Assembly (NCBI GenBank): GCA_937625935.1
Contig: OW569377.1
Coordinates: 395,823 to 459,822, forward strand
From: Tetramitus jugosus
Lineage: Eukaryota > Heterolobosea > Eutetramitea > Acrasida > Vahlkampfiidae
DNA: 64,000 nucleotides
Direction: 5' to 3'
Shown: positions 9,799 to 18,964 of the stretch, piece by piece
Numbering within the stretch: position 1 is the stretch's first letter
How the letters are laid out: every line of letters begins with the position of its first letter
Notes under the pieces: generated by a model
The model's input: the letters and a program-made list of their open reading frames with translations, nothing else
Database searches by the model: none
Told to the model about the DNA's origin: nothing
Program-made: the position numbers and the translations under genes

Positions 9799-12045
9799 TC
9801 ATAGATCCTGGATGCCAAACAATCTGTTTCGATCCACAATACAAGTAATCTCGGGCCTGTGTTGCACCGAAAACGAATGCTCACTAAACATCCGAAACTT
9901 ACCAACCCAGGATGGTATGTGATGAAAGCTCACATACCTTAATTCTATTACATCCTTGTTATGCACAACATTTAATTGATCCAACACATTGCACAGAGCG
10001 TTAGAATCTGTTGTGTGTCGGAACGGAAATTCCTTCTCTCTATGCCTCACAATCTCATAGGGTGTCTGATTCTGTAACAACCAACTCGAGCTTGGAATAA
10101 TGAGTGAAGATGAAGACAAGCGCTTATGCATTCTCTCGTCTTCTCCGTCTTCGCTTTCATTGAGACTCTTACTCTCCTCAACACTCTTATCCACACTCGT
10201 ATCATTCTTGTACTCACTATCAACAAACACGCGATAACACGTATCGTCCACGAATATTGTTGAACAGTACCGAGTGTCATAATCGTAGCATAGAGTTGAA
10301 GTTTCAATTGGTCCCAAAGTAGATCCCGCATGATTCACATAAGCAGAGCAAGTCGTTGTCCCAGTATCCCATTGAGGACTATAATGATAGTGCACATAGT
10401 TGCCATAACGACTCAAATTACGCACCTTTCTCTTTCCAATGTTGGAATGTGCGGCCAAACCAAATGAAAACCGCTGTTTCACATCAGGTTTCTGTCCAAT
10501 AACGTCGCTCGAAGCTGTTTTGAACTCGACGCTCACTGCTGATCTCCCTACATGATAACAATGATGATTCTCCTGCAAAGAAGCATCACCACTATTATTG
10601 TTATTAGTACTATTGTTCCACTCTCTCAGCATTGGCAAATAAAACTGAGAGCTCAACGTACTCTTGTTTTGCAAATTTTGACACTGAATAAGACTGACTC
10701 GCTTGAGAGAAGCGAATTTGAACCTAGGTTTTTGTTGTTTTTGTTGGCTTCTTTTTTGCTCAACATCAACAACAGCTTCTTTGGTTGCTTGTTTTCTTGT
10801 TGTCATTGTCGACATACTTGTTCGTGGTAGTGGTGACTTTAAATGCGGTACCACATTGTTCTTTCCATTTTTCACTGCACAGTCTGTCATTTCATGAAAT
10901 GACGCAACCAATGTCGTTTCATTTTGCTTATTATTATTATTGTTCACTGTTCTGAAACAATCATCATCATGATCATTCACTCGTGCACAATCAGTGCCAT
11001 TCTGAATCACACTTTTTCGCCTTGTCTTCCCCTGTTTTTCATCATTATCACCACCGCTACTATGACTACTATTACTACTCTTGTTGAGTTCATGATTGTT
11101 ACATTGACATGATGATTCAACTCCCAATTGAATGTGTTCACAAGAGTGACCAGACTCACTCTTCTCATACAAAATGTTGTACGCTACATCACCTTCACTC
11201 ACTTCATCACTCATTTCATCACCTCCTCTATTCACATTATTCACATAATCTTCTTCATGATATTCATCGATTTCGTCACTTTCATTATTATCATAGTAAT
11301 CATAGTAATCACCATAGAGACCACATTGAGCAAATTGATCATGATGATGATGACTATTGTTATTATTATTCTTAATATTCGATGAAGATGATTGTTTCTC
11401 TTGAGTCAGATTAATAATTTGATATTGTTGCTTATATTCGTTGAAACTCTTGTCCAACATGATGACAAATTGTCGAAATGATGAATCAGAGATGCGTGTA
11501 AAATGAGGTTGTTTTGTTTTTCGTTGATGTTGCTTATTTGCATGAGTATTGTTGTTATTTGATGATAAGGATGATGATGCATGATTTTGATGATGATGAT
11601 GATTTGTTGTTGATGATGATGATGATGAATGATCACCATGATGATGACTATGATGATGCTGATGATGATGGTTGTTGTTGTTGTTGTTGTTGGTAGTGCA
11701 ATCGATTCGTTCAAACACAAAAGCTTCTTGCAATGATAACCAATAGGACACAATGTGATACCATTGTGATTTATTGACTTGTTGAATCATGAATTTAGTT
11801 CTCATGTCCAAGTACTCTAATATGTGAAAAGCTAACTCGTGTGGTAACAAGAAACCACTATCATTGTTATTGTGATTGTGAGAGTCATGATTGTTGTTGT
11901 TGTTGTTGTGATGATGATGATCAAAGTGACTAGCGGTCGACGATTTTCTCATGTAGGAGAATTTGCGGCCATGATGTTTTTGTCTCGGTGACAGTGCCCA
12001 TGAGGAAGTTGAAACTCGGAAAAAGAAACTCAATTGTTGTCCCAT
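9799..12045 (-). CDS. Asn/His-rich F-box protein
   Basis: A 748-aa protein from ATG 12043-12045. Residues about 62-110 (LLPHELAFHILEYLDMRTKF and the following helix with QQVNKSQWY) fit an F-box, the Skp1-binding motif of SCF ubiquitin ligases. Most of the rest is low complexity: long His, Asn, Ser and Asp/Glu runs encoded by CAT/AAT/GAT repeats. The last 90 residues are of normal composition but I do not recognise them as a substrate-binding domain. The likely role is a substrate adaptor in protein turnover. The target cannot be inferred. Confidence 0.6.
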   Translation of the reverse strand: MGQQLSFFFRVSTSSWALSPRQKHHGRKFSYMRKSSTASHFDHHHHNNNNNNHDSHNHNNNDSGFLLPHELAFHILEYLDMRTKFMIQQVNKSQWYHIVSYWLSLQEAFVFERIDCTTNNNNNNNHHHQHHHSHHHGDHSSSSSSTTNHHHHQNHASSSLSSNNNNTHANKQHQRKTKQPHFTRISDSSFRQFVIMLDKSFNEYKQQYQIINLTQEKQSSSSNIKNNNNNSHHHHDQFAQCGLYGDYYDYYDNNESDEIDEYHEEDYVNNVNRGGDEMSDEVSEGDVAYNILYEKSESGHSCEHIQLGVESSCQCNNHELNKSSNSSHSSGGDNDEKQGKTRRKSVIQNGTDCARVNDHDDDCFRTVNNNNNKQNETTLVASFHEMTDCAVKNGKNNVVPHLKSPLPRTSMSTMTTRKQATKEAVVDVEQKRSQQKQQKPRFKFASLKRVSLIQCQNLQNKSTLSSQFYLPMLREWNNSTNNNNSGDASLQENHHCYHVGRSAVSVEFKTASSDVIGQKPDVKQRFSFGLAAHSNIGKRKVRNLSRYGNYVHYHYSPQWDTGTTTCSAYVNHAGSTLGPIETSTLCYDYDTRYCSTIFVDDTCYRVFVDSEYKNDTSVDKSVEESKSLNESEDGEDERMHKRLSSSSLIIPSSSWLLQNQTPYEIVRHREKEFPFRHTTDSNALCNVLDQLNVVHNKDVIELRYVSFHHIPSWVGKFRMFSEHSFSVQHRPEITCIVDRNRLFGIQDL

Positions 12046-12370
12046 TATGAATTATGTGCTTGTTTTGTGTGTGGTTGTTGTTGTGGAAGTTTGATGCACT
12101 ATTCGTTTTTGAGGTGATTGATCATTTGATTTTTTGTGTGATGATGGAGAAGGCAATTGCTCTTGTTTGTTGTGTGTTGATTTGTTGTGTTCTTTGAGTA
12201 ATGATTGGTGATTGGGCTTGTACTCGTGCAGATTGAACTGGTTATTGCTGATGTGTTGTCTTGGGGGTATGTGATGCGAGCCGCTGTGTTTTTTTATGGA
12301 AGGCCCCGTCAACAGTCAGCTGCAGGGAGGTATGATGAAAAGGGATAATGACGATGTGGTGAGCTCTTTC
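12046..12370. other. Intergenic spacer / leader of F-box gene
   Basis: An open frame at 12052-12312 on the minus strand begins only at TTG and has Ser/Thr/Lys/His-rich composition. I read it as an untranslated leader, not a gene. The 3' end of the next minus-strand gene lies at 12371. Confidence 0.5.
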
Positions 12371-14428
12371 TTACAAGGGATTTTGCTCCAAGTACTGCAT
12401 GATGAAGCTTGGATGTGAACCTTGACAATGATACCGTGGTTTCTGTTTCTTGGGCTTGAATACAAAGGAGTGACGTACAAGAATTTCTTGTTCCAAATCA
12501 TAGAACTTCTTCATATCGTCCAGAGCTGGGCGATTCTTCTCCAATTGGTCGAGATACTCTTGATCCACTTGTTTTCCTATTCGCTTCTTTTTCTTGTAGA
12601 TGTCCTTCTCGTCAGAGAAGTCATCTTTGAGATTTTTATCCCTCCCAGATTCCTTTGTCCTCTTCTCGCTAGGATTTATGAGCGTCTCTATCTCAGGAAG
12701 ATTAGAAAACATGCGATCATCTGGTTTGTAATTCAACACCTTTGATGTTTCAGGTGTGATACTGTTCAACTCGATGGGTCCTGTGGTTTCATTAGGCTTG
12801 AACTTAGCGTTCTTCATCTTCTCAATTTTGTTTCTCAATAGTCTGGTTGAGTTCAGGACCACAGGAGAAGTTGGAAATACTGTTGTTTTGTTACTTGAGA
12901 GTTTAGATAATGTGTCTTGAATCTTATCATTGTTTCCAAAGTTAAAACTTCGTGGATCTCTTCTAGACCCCTCTGAACTAGACTCAAACTCTAACCTCTC
13001 TGGTTCAGTGACGAACGAAACAGTTGGTTTCCTTTTGAATACTCTTCGGTCTTCCTTCGGTTTAGAATGGTTTGGATAAGGTTCTGGTTGAGGAACAACT
13101 TTCATTGGAAACTCTCCTTCATCAAACAGCATTTCTTCGTCGTCGTTGACAGTAACTTCTTCATCTACAGTTCCAAGAGATAACACCGATTCATTCTCAT
13201 TGAATTCGGAGTACGTCATGGCTTCTGATTCATTGTCATCTCCTTCACTCGCGTAATCTTCGAATTGAATACCTGGGTGACACTCATCGTTGTGATACTC
13301 TGATGTCTCTATCAACAGCTTTGATAGAGTCCATGCTGCGCCACTACCATCACTGAACACAACAAGTAGTCTTTCCTCGATACTCCCATTGTTATTTTCT
13401 GTTACAACAGTACAATACACTACTTCTTGCTCAAAGGGGCCGTAATGAAGATATAATTGACCCTCTTCATTAAAAAGTTGGATAGAATTCGATGTTCCCT
13501 TTGTACAAATAATGTAACTGATACCTGTTGTTGTATTGAAGTGAGAAAGCCAAGTGATTTCGGACTGTTCTCCTGCCAAGTTCGAATACATAATATCTAC
13601 CACCTCGATGGTTTCGGCTATCCGTATTCGAAACACTGTTCCCAACATGTTTCCAAGCAATAAATCATTCCCAGAATCGAGCTGAATGAGATCAGATAGG
13701 TGAGCTATACTAGACTCGATGATGAACTCTTGAATCTTCGAATGGTCTGAGATGTTGTAAAAAATCAATCTTCCAAGGTCACAAGCTACAGCGATCAACT
13801 CTTCACTCACAAAGAATATTCGATAGTTTGCTCGCTTACTTCCAGTTCCAAACAGATTCGACAAGTCAATCTTTGTATTTTTCAAAACAACTGGTCTTTC
13901 GAAACTCTCATCCATATCTAAGACATCCAACTCTCCATCTGTAGAAACGCAAGCTACCCTTTGTCCTGTTGGGGACACTTCAACCTGAGCTATACTAGAG
14001 CTCATTTTGTTCAATACAAACACATCTCCAGGGACTGTTTCTTCGTCATTCCTGTGTCGAAGTAGCGCATAAAACATCTTGTTTGAATGCACATGAACAA
14101 AGATAATCGACAAGCGAGGTAAAAACTGAAATTGGTTCCACTTGGTGGTAGTTGGAGACAATTTCATTGCTCGATCTCTTTTTCCTGATTGAGCAACAGT
14201 AATGCAATACACATTACTTGCGTTATTCGTTAGATCCAACACAGTAAATAAACCTCTGTTATCACTGGACCCCACAATCAATGGAGAATCCTCCTCGCCA
14301 AACAAATACTTTCGACAGCAATTTGTATGACTCAGGGATTCTGATTGCACATCTTTAATATAAAACTCTCCCTCCACTCCTGAGATCTTTTGAAGTTGAT
14401 AACAGGACCGCGTTACTTCGTTCATCAT
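12371..14428 (-). CDS. WD40-like beta-propeller protein
   Basis: A 685-aa protein starting at a double ATG (14423-14428). The N-terminal 370 or so residues contain repeated beta-strand blocks of propeller type, for example QVEVSPTGQRVACVSTDGEL and LIAVACDLGRLIFYNISDH, without canonical GH/WD signatures. A Glu/Asp-rich linker (about 385-455) and a Lys-rich C-terminal half follow, ending in a conserved-looking helix and tail (EQEILVRHSFVFKPKKQKP). This suggests a scaffolding protein, but I cannot name the family. The gene has no visible intron. Confidence 0.5.
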   Translation of the reverse strand: MMNEVTRSCYQLQKISGVEGEFYIKDVQSESLSHTNCCRKYLFGEEDSPLIVGSSDNRGLFTVLDLTNNASNVYCITVAQSGKRDRAMKLSPTTTKWNQFQFLPRLSIIFVHVHSNKMFYALLRHRNDEETVPGDVFVLNKMSSSIAQVEVSPTGQRVACVSTDGELDVLDMDESFERPVVLKNTKIDLSNLFGTGSKRANYRIFFVSEELIAVACDLGRLIFYNISDHSKIQEFIIESSIAHLSDLIQLDSGNDLLLGNMLGTVFRIRIAETIEVVDIMYSNLAGEQSEITWLSHFNTTTGISYIICTKGTSNSIQLFNEEGQLYLHYGPFEQEVVYCTVVTENNNGSIEERLLVVFSDGSGAAWTLSKLLIETSEYHNDECHPGIQFEDYASEGDDNESEAMTYSEFNENESVLSLGTVDEEVTVNDDEEMLFDEGEFPMKVVPQPEPYPNHSKPKEDRRVFKRKPTVSFVTEPERLEFESSSEGSRRDPRSFNFGNNDKIQDTLSKLSSNKTTVFPTSPVVLNSTRLLRNKIEKMKNAKFKPNETTGPIELNSITPETSKVLNYKPDDRMFSNLPEIETLINPSEKRTKESGRDKNLKDDFSDEKDIYKKKKRIGKQVDQEYLDQLEKNRPALDDMKKFYDLEQEILVRHSFVFKPKKQKPRYHCQGSHPSFIMQYLEQNPL

Positions 14429-14546
14429 TGTTGCTGATTTAATTCACCGATCAATCTGTAGTCGCCACAATGGCGCGAACGTGTCCAGTGCAGAGAATAA
14501 TGTATTGGTCACAATTTCACTTGTTCTACTTCATCCGGTGTGTTTA

Positions 14547-17333
14547 TTAGAGATGTGCCTTGATCAGATCCTTCTTTGTGACGACTCCAACGAGCTTACG
14601 TCTCGACAATACCCACGCATGACTCAAACCAACCATCTGAATCAAAAAGTGAACCTTTCCAAGCTTTGTAGAAGCAGCAATAGAAAATGCTGATTCATCA
14701 ACAGGGTAGTTCACTTTTTGTGCCAAAATATTCTCTGGGGCTTCATCCGTATTGTCACTCTGACGCAGCACGCTATCAAGGTATGTCAATAGTTGACGCC
14801 TCGTGGTTGATCCCAAAAAGTTCATTGATTCATCATCCTCCACAACAGGGTAAATCAAGTGACCAGTCTTGTTGAGTGTTTCGACGAGCTTACCTACGGT
14901 CATATCGGCTGAGATCCAGTCCAAGTTCGTTTTCATGATATCCGCTGCAGTTAGTTTGTAACTCTTGGCGTGTCTGATGCTACCGAGGTAAGGTAGACCT
15001 CTAAGATACACAATTGTATCATAAATAGACTTGTTAAATAGATCACCAACACCAACAGCAACCACAGATGCAATCATTGTCGGAACCATGAAAGATAACT
15101 GGCCAGTCATCTCAAACATGACCACAATAGGTGACAGCGTACGGGTAACACCTGCTCCGAGCGCAGCAGCACCTACAACTGCATACCCGCCTGGGACCAC
15201 ATCGCCCCAGAAGAAGGCTGTTGTCTCTCCAATCAAACGACCAACTGCCGCACCAATCATCATGGATGGACCGAAAACTCCACTTGTCACAGGCATCACC
15301 GCAATGGCAATCGTAATAAAGAACTTTTGGACAATTAACACGAGTAGTGTCAGGAAAATCTTGTCCTGGGGCAAATGATCGATACCAAAGAGCTGAGTCA
15401 TGACACGAGTCGAAGATGCAAAAAGCAGAGGATACATGGAGAGACTGAGAGTTGCAGTAATGAGTGAAACACTGCCAACCATGAAATATCTCCTGTGTCT
15501 GACCAGGGAGAATGTTTGCCTCAATCGGACAAGCTTATGGAAAACAGAGATGAACAATGCACTGATCAATCCACACGCAATACCAATCACAACAAACAAA
15601 AAGTACTCCTTTGGCGAATAAGCCAGAGGCTTGAACTTTGTCGAGTAGAGTGTAGGTTCCGTGTTACCCAAGAGACCAGTTTGTCTCCATGTGTAAAAGA
15701 ACAGAGATCCTACGAGAGAACAAAAAATGGCTCGCCACAAGTTTTCAATCTTGTAATAATTGCTCGTGACCTCAACAGTGAACAAAACACCACCAAAAGG
15801 TGATCCAATGGCACCAGCCACGCCAGCAGCACAAGCCGCAGCCAACATGCTCGTCTTCTCCAATTCATTCTTGTTCAATCTCGCAAACGGCTTCAACTTC
15901 AACAATTGGTTGCAAATACATCCAGCAATGTGAACACTGGGACCGTAACGAGCAGCAGGAAAACCAGCACCAATACCACAAATAATACCCAAATACTTTG
16001 CAGTCAATGTTTTTAAATTCAAGTATCGCTCCATCATATTACCCGAAAGAATAGATTTCATTTCAGGCACACCGGAACCAGGTGACTCACCACTAATCAA
16101 ATGCACGCAACCAGCGGCCAAAACAGAAAAGCAGAGACAAAATATCACATAGATGGCACAATTGACTGCGAACCAAGGTGTCAAATCATAAATCATGTTT
16201 CTCGCAATTTCCACTCGATGAATCACAAAATCCAACGAAATGTTCATGAGAGCGCAACACACGGCCAACAAGGTCAAAAAAGTCACATTCAAAAACGGCA
16301 TATTCTTCAACACGTACTTTCTAAAGTAGTATTTTAGCTTATTCAAATGTGAATCATAGTGTCTGCTCGCCCTCGTTCCAATTTCACTCAAACTTCCACT
16401 TCGAAGCACAACAGCACCAATTCCTCGTTCAATTTTTGACAAATCAGCATACGACTTTTTACCCGTGGTCGAATTGCCATCATCATCTCCACCACCACTA
16501 CCACCATCAATGCCACCACTTCCACTACCAATCAGGCCTACACTACTACCACTACCAGTGATACCAGGATTCTTATCAAGATCATTCTTCTTCAGATTGT
16601 TCTTCATCATGACGTCATTTCGCTTATTATTTTCTTCATTGAAATCATCATCATCGTCCGCCATTTCAAACGTAGAGTAATAATCCACTGATTCAAACGT
16701 TTCATCCTTCAATTTTGGTTTCTTGTGATTACTGGCACGACCAATCGTTGTTTTTCTGTTGACTAGTGTGTGACCCAATCGAAGTCCACTACTAATGGAC
16801 ATGGAATGTGAAAGAGAAGGAACGACACTATTCGCATCAGCAGTTGTTGATGATGTCAATGATGATGGAGGAGTATAAATTTGTTGATGACTCATGGTAC
16901 GAACCATGGAACCATCACCACTACCATTAATGCTATGACGATTCAAATGCTTGTTATTATTGTTGTTGTTGTTGTTCGTGTTATTGGTATTGGTGTTGTC
17001 AATGGGTGAATGAAAGCTATTGTAGGTACTGAATGAGACTGAATGGGATCTAGTGTGACCACCTCTCCTGGATCCAGGTGTTGGTGAAGCTGATCGATTA
17101 TTATTTGAAATCACATTTTGTTGATTATCGTTGAGACGAAGTTGGTTGAGGTTGAGAGTAGATGAGGGAGGTGATGTGGGCGGTGTAGCTGATATGACTT
17201 GAATCGCTATGTTGTTGTCGATATGCTTGTTACTGTTGTTGTCGTCATGCTTGTTGTGATTATTGTTGTTGTTGTTGGTATCATCATTGCTATTGGTATT
17301 GTTATTGTTGTTGTTGTTATGACTTGTTGACAT
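14547..17333 (-). CDS. CLC-family chloride channel with CBS domains
   Basis: A 928-aa protein. ATG 17331-17333 is chosen because the longer frame starts at GTG. The low-complexity N-terminus (about 300 residues, Asn and Ser runs) precedes a full CLC core. The selectivity motif GSGVPE is near 418, ARYGPSVHIA near 463, and VTSGVFGPSMMIGAAVGR and NKSIYDTIVYLRGLPYL (pore Tyr) follow. Two CBS domains end the protein. The gating Glu of the usual G-K/R-E-G-P motif is Tyr463, and the internal proton Glu is Val (TVEVTSNYY), as in vertebrate channel-type CLCs. That predicts a chloride channel with altered or absent fast gating, not a proton-coupled exchanger. Membrane location (plasma or contractile vacuole) is unknown. 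Confidence 0.9.
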   Translation of the reverse strand: MSTSHNNNNNNNTNSNDDTNNNNNNHNKHDDNNSNKHIDNNIAIQVISATPPTSPPSSTLNLNQLRLNDNQQNVISNNNRSASPTPGSRRGGHTRSHSVSFSTYNSFHSPIDNTNTNNTNNNNNNNNKHLNRHSINGSGDGSMVRTMSHQQIYTPPSSLTSSTTADANSVVPSLSHSMSISSGLRLGHTLVNRKTTIGRASNHKKPKLKDETFESVDYYSTFEMADDDDDFNEENNKRNDVMMKNNLKKNDLDKNPGITGSGSSVGLIGSGSGGIDGGSGGGDDDGNSTTGKKSYADLSKIERGIGAVVLRSGSLSEIGTRASRHYDSHLNKLKYYFRKYVLKNMPFLNVTFLTLLAVCCALMNISLDFVIHRVEIARNMIYDLTPWFAVNCAIYVIFCLCFSVLAAGCVHLISGESPGSGVPEMKSILSGNMMERYLNLKTLTAKYLGIICGIGAGFPAARYGPSVHIAGCICNQLLKLKPFARLNKNELEKTSMLAAACAAGVAGAIGSPFGGVLFTVEVTSNYYKIENLWRAIFCSLVGSLFFYTWRQTGLLGNTEPTLYSTKFKPLAYSPKEYFLFVVIGIACGLISALFISVFHKLVRLRQTFSLVRHRRYFMVGSVSLITATLSLSMYPLLFASSTRVMTQLFGIDHLPQDKIFLTLLVLIVQKFFITIAIAVMPVTSGVFGPSMMIGAAVGRLIGETTAFFWGDVVPGGYAVVGAAALGAGVTRTLSPIVVMFEMTGQLSFMVPTMIASVVAVGVGDLFNKSIYDTIVYLRGLPYLGSIRHAKSYKLTAADIMKTNLDWISADMTVGKLVETLNKTGHLIYPVVEDDESMNFLGSTTRRQLLTYLDSVLRQSDNTDEAPENILAQKVNYPVDESAFSIAASTKLGKVHFLIQMVGLSHAWVLSRRKLVGVVTKKDLIKAHL

Positions 17334-17977
17334 AGTAGACACTGTATACACCCTAATGTGAATTTCGCTCTTGTGTGGGGTGAGGAATAGGAAAACGTGT
17401 TTGTTGGAGTCTTTTTGTCAAAAAAATGAACGAGCACAAAGCCCAATAGGCTTTGGCGAATGATCAGACTCTCTGTGTCGTCGAAAAGAATCTGGCGGGA
17501 TTACATGCCTTATTTGTAATTTACAGCCAGAAAACGTGTCTAGGAATCCGAAAAATTGTCCGCAATCTACCCGAAGTTTACAACGAAGCGTTGACCTTTT
17601 GTAAACTTGAAGAAAAAATACAGTTAATTTTGTATGGAGAATACAACATACTTTTCAAATATAAAAGTGGTTGGTTCAATAATTATTGCAAGAGTTCATG
17701 TTTTTATTGCTTAGACAAAATTGCATTCATGTGGCTCTCATCATTAATAACTTACAAGTGTGTTGTTCTTGGTTTGACGACATTGTTGTTCAGCGAGTCG
17801 TCTTTCGCTGCGTTTGTTCAACTTGTCTGAACAGCTGATGTTGGAGTGGGTTTTCATGGATTGATGTTTCATTTGTACAAGGGAGGACTAATTGGTGCGC
17901 GCCAGAATAAATCACCTAACCGTCAAATGCAAACGGCAAATAACCTACAGAGGGAGTGAAAGCAGACAATAGTCGCT
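17334..17977. other. Intergenic spacer, nothing recognised
   Basis: About 640 bp between the start of the CLC gene and the 3' end of the small basic-protein gene. A 125-codon frame at 17453-17830 (+) begins at TTG, has no early ATG and no family resemblance, so I do not call it. No RNA gene or repeat was seen. Confidence 0.5.
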
Positions 17978-18307
17978 TTAATCCTTCTTGGTGTTCTTCT
18001 TTGTAGCAGTTGTCTTCTTTTGCTTTGTGATTCTCTTGGTTGGATTGCTTTGTCTCTTCTCCAACACGTTGGCAGAGGTTCTTTGGACCTTCTTTGCCTT
18101 CCTTCCCAAGTTCAAGTCACGATAGTTGATTTCCTTTCTTGCACGAGGCTTGGAAACCATGTTTGCTTCCTTGATTTCAGCAGACTCAATCTTCTTTCCA
18201 GTGTCTCTTGGCTTGCTTCTTCTGTTGCTCCAGTGATCTTCAGAGAGTGGTTCAGCTGACTTCTTGGTCTCAGTCTTCTTGGTGGTGGTGCTCTTTGCTT
18301 TTGGCAT
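17978..18307 (-). CDS. Small Lys-rich basic protein
   Basis: A 109-aa protein from ATG 18305-18307. It is strongly basic (Lys/Arg/Thr/Ser rich, with TKKTETKKS near the start and a run of TKKNTKKD at the end) and has no hydrophobic segment. One central patch, KEINYRDLNLGRKAKKV, is less repetitive and may be the conserved part. Composition suggests a nuclear or chromatin/RNA-binding role, but no family is recognised. Its codon use looks like that of its neighbours and the ATG is well placed, so I think it is real. Confidence 0.55.
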   Translation of the reverse strand: MPKAKSTTTKKTETKKSAEPLSEDHWSNRRSKPRDTGKKIESAEIKEANMVSKPRARKEINYRDLNLGRKAKKVQRTSANVLEKRQSNPTKRITKQKKTTATKKNTKKD

Positions 18308-18964
18308 TGTTGTTATTTATTATTGGTCGGTTGATTGACGAGTCGTTTAGACGGTTTTAGTGTTCGTTTGTTGTTGTGGTTTGAAAGCTGGACGTGACAG
18401 ACAGAAGAAAACTGGGGAACTTTAAGAGGGACCGGCCAAGGAAGAGCAACTGCTCAGAGATTGACTTCAACGATAAAACGATAATCGAAAAAATGTTGGA
18501 GGATTTTGAAATTAATGGAATATTTTGGTTGACGAGGGTACCCCCTCTAAAAATTCTCTGGCGCCGCTATGCATTTTTACTTTTTCACTTCTTGATCTTT
18601 CAAGTCCTCCCCTGTGTCTCTCTGAACAGCACATTTCAACCCCTTGCAGCAAACGACCATTCATATTAATAACATGAAGCTACAATGTTGATTCAACGAC
18701 CAGAACTTTTCACAAACACCACCTTGCAGTGAAAAAATATGCAGCGACAACGACTCTTCTTGTCGCCTGTCATCGATTTTCCGAACATGTCACTTGAGAT
18801 GACGAAAGAGGATCCTCACTTCACCAAACTGTTTTGTCTAAAACACAAAGTGTTCACATACCCATCGGTAAACAGCAACAAACCACCTCGTTATCGCACA
18901 AACTTATCCACACAAGCGCACTTCTCACATAAAATAATTATTCATCTCAGAACCGTCAACAAAA
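18308..18964 (+). other. Divergent spacer and leader of RhoGAP gene, with uORF
   Basis: This stretch separates the basic-protein gene (minus) from the RhoGAP gene (plus), so it should hold two promoters. An ATG-started 77-codon upstream frame at 18739-18972 overlaps the RhoGAP start (18965) in another frame. If it lies in the mRNA it would reduce translation of the main frame. A second frame at 18394-18669 shows nothing recognisable. Confidence 0.4.

Noticed and set aside
10552-11753. Several frames antisense or frame-shifted to the F-box gene with Ile/Met/His runs
   Set aside because: They are the other readings of CAT/ATG/AAT repeats that encode the His and Asn runs.
17453-17830. 125-codon frame between the CLC and basic-protein genes
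   Set aside because: TTG start only, first ATG very late, no similarity.
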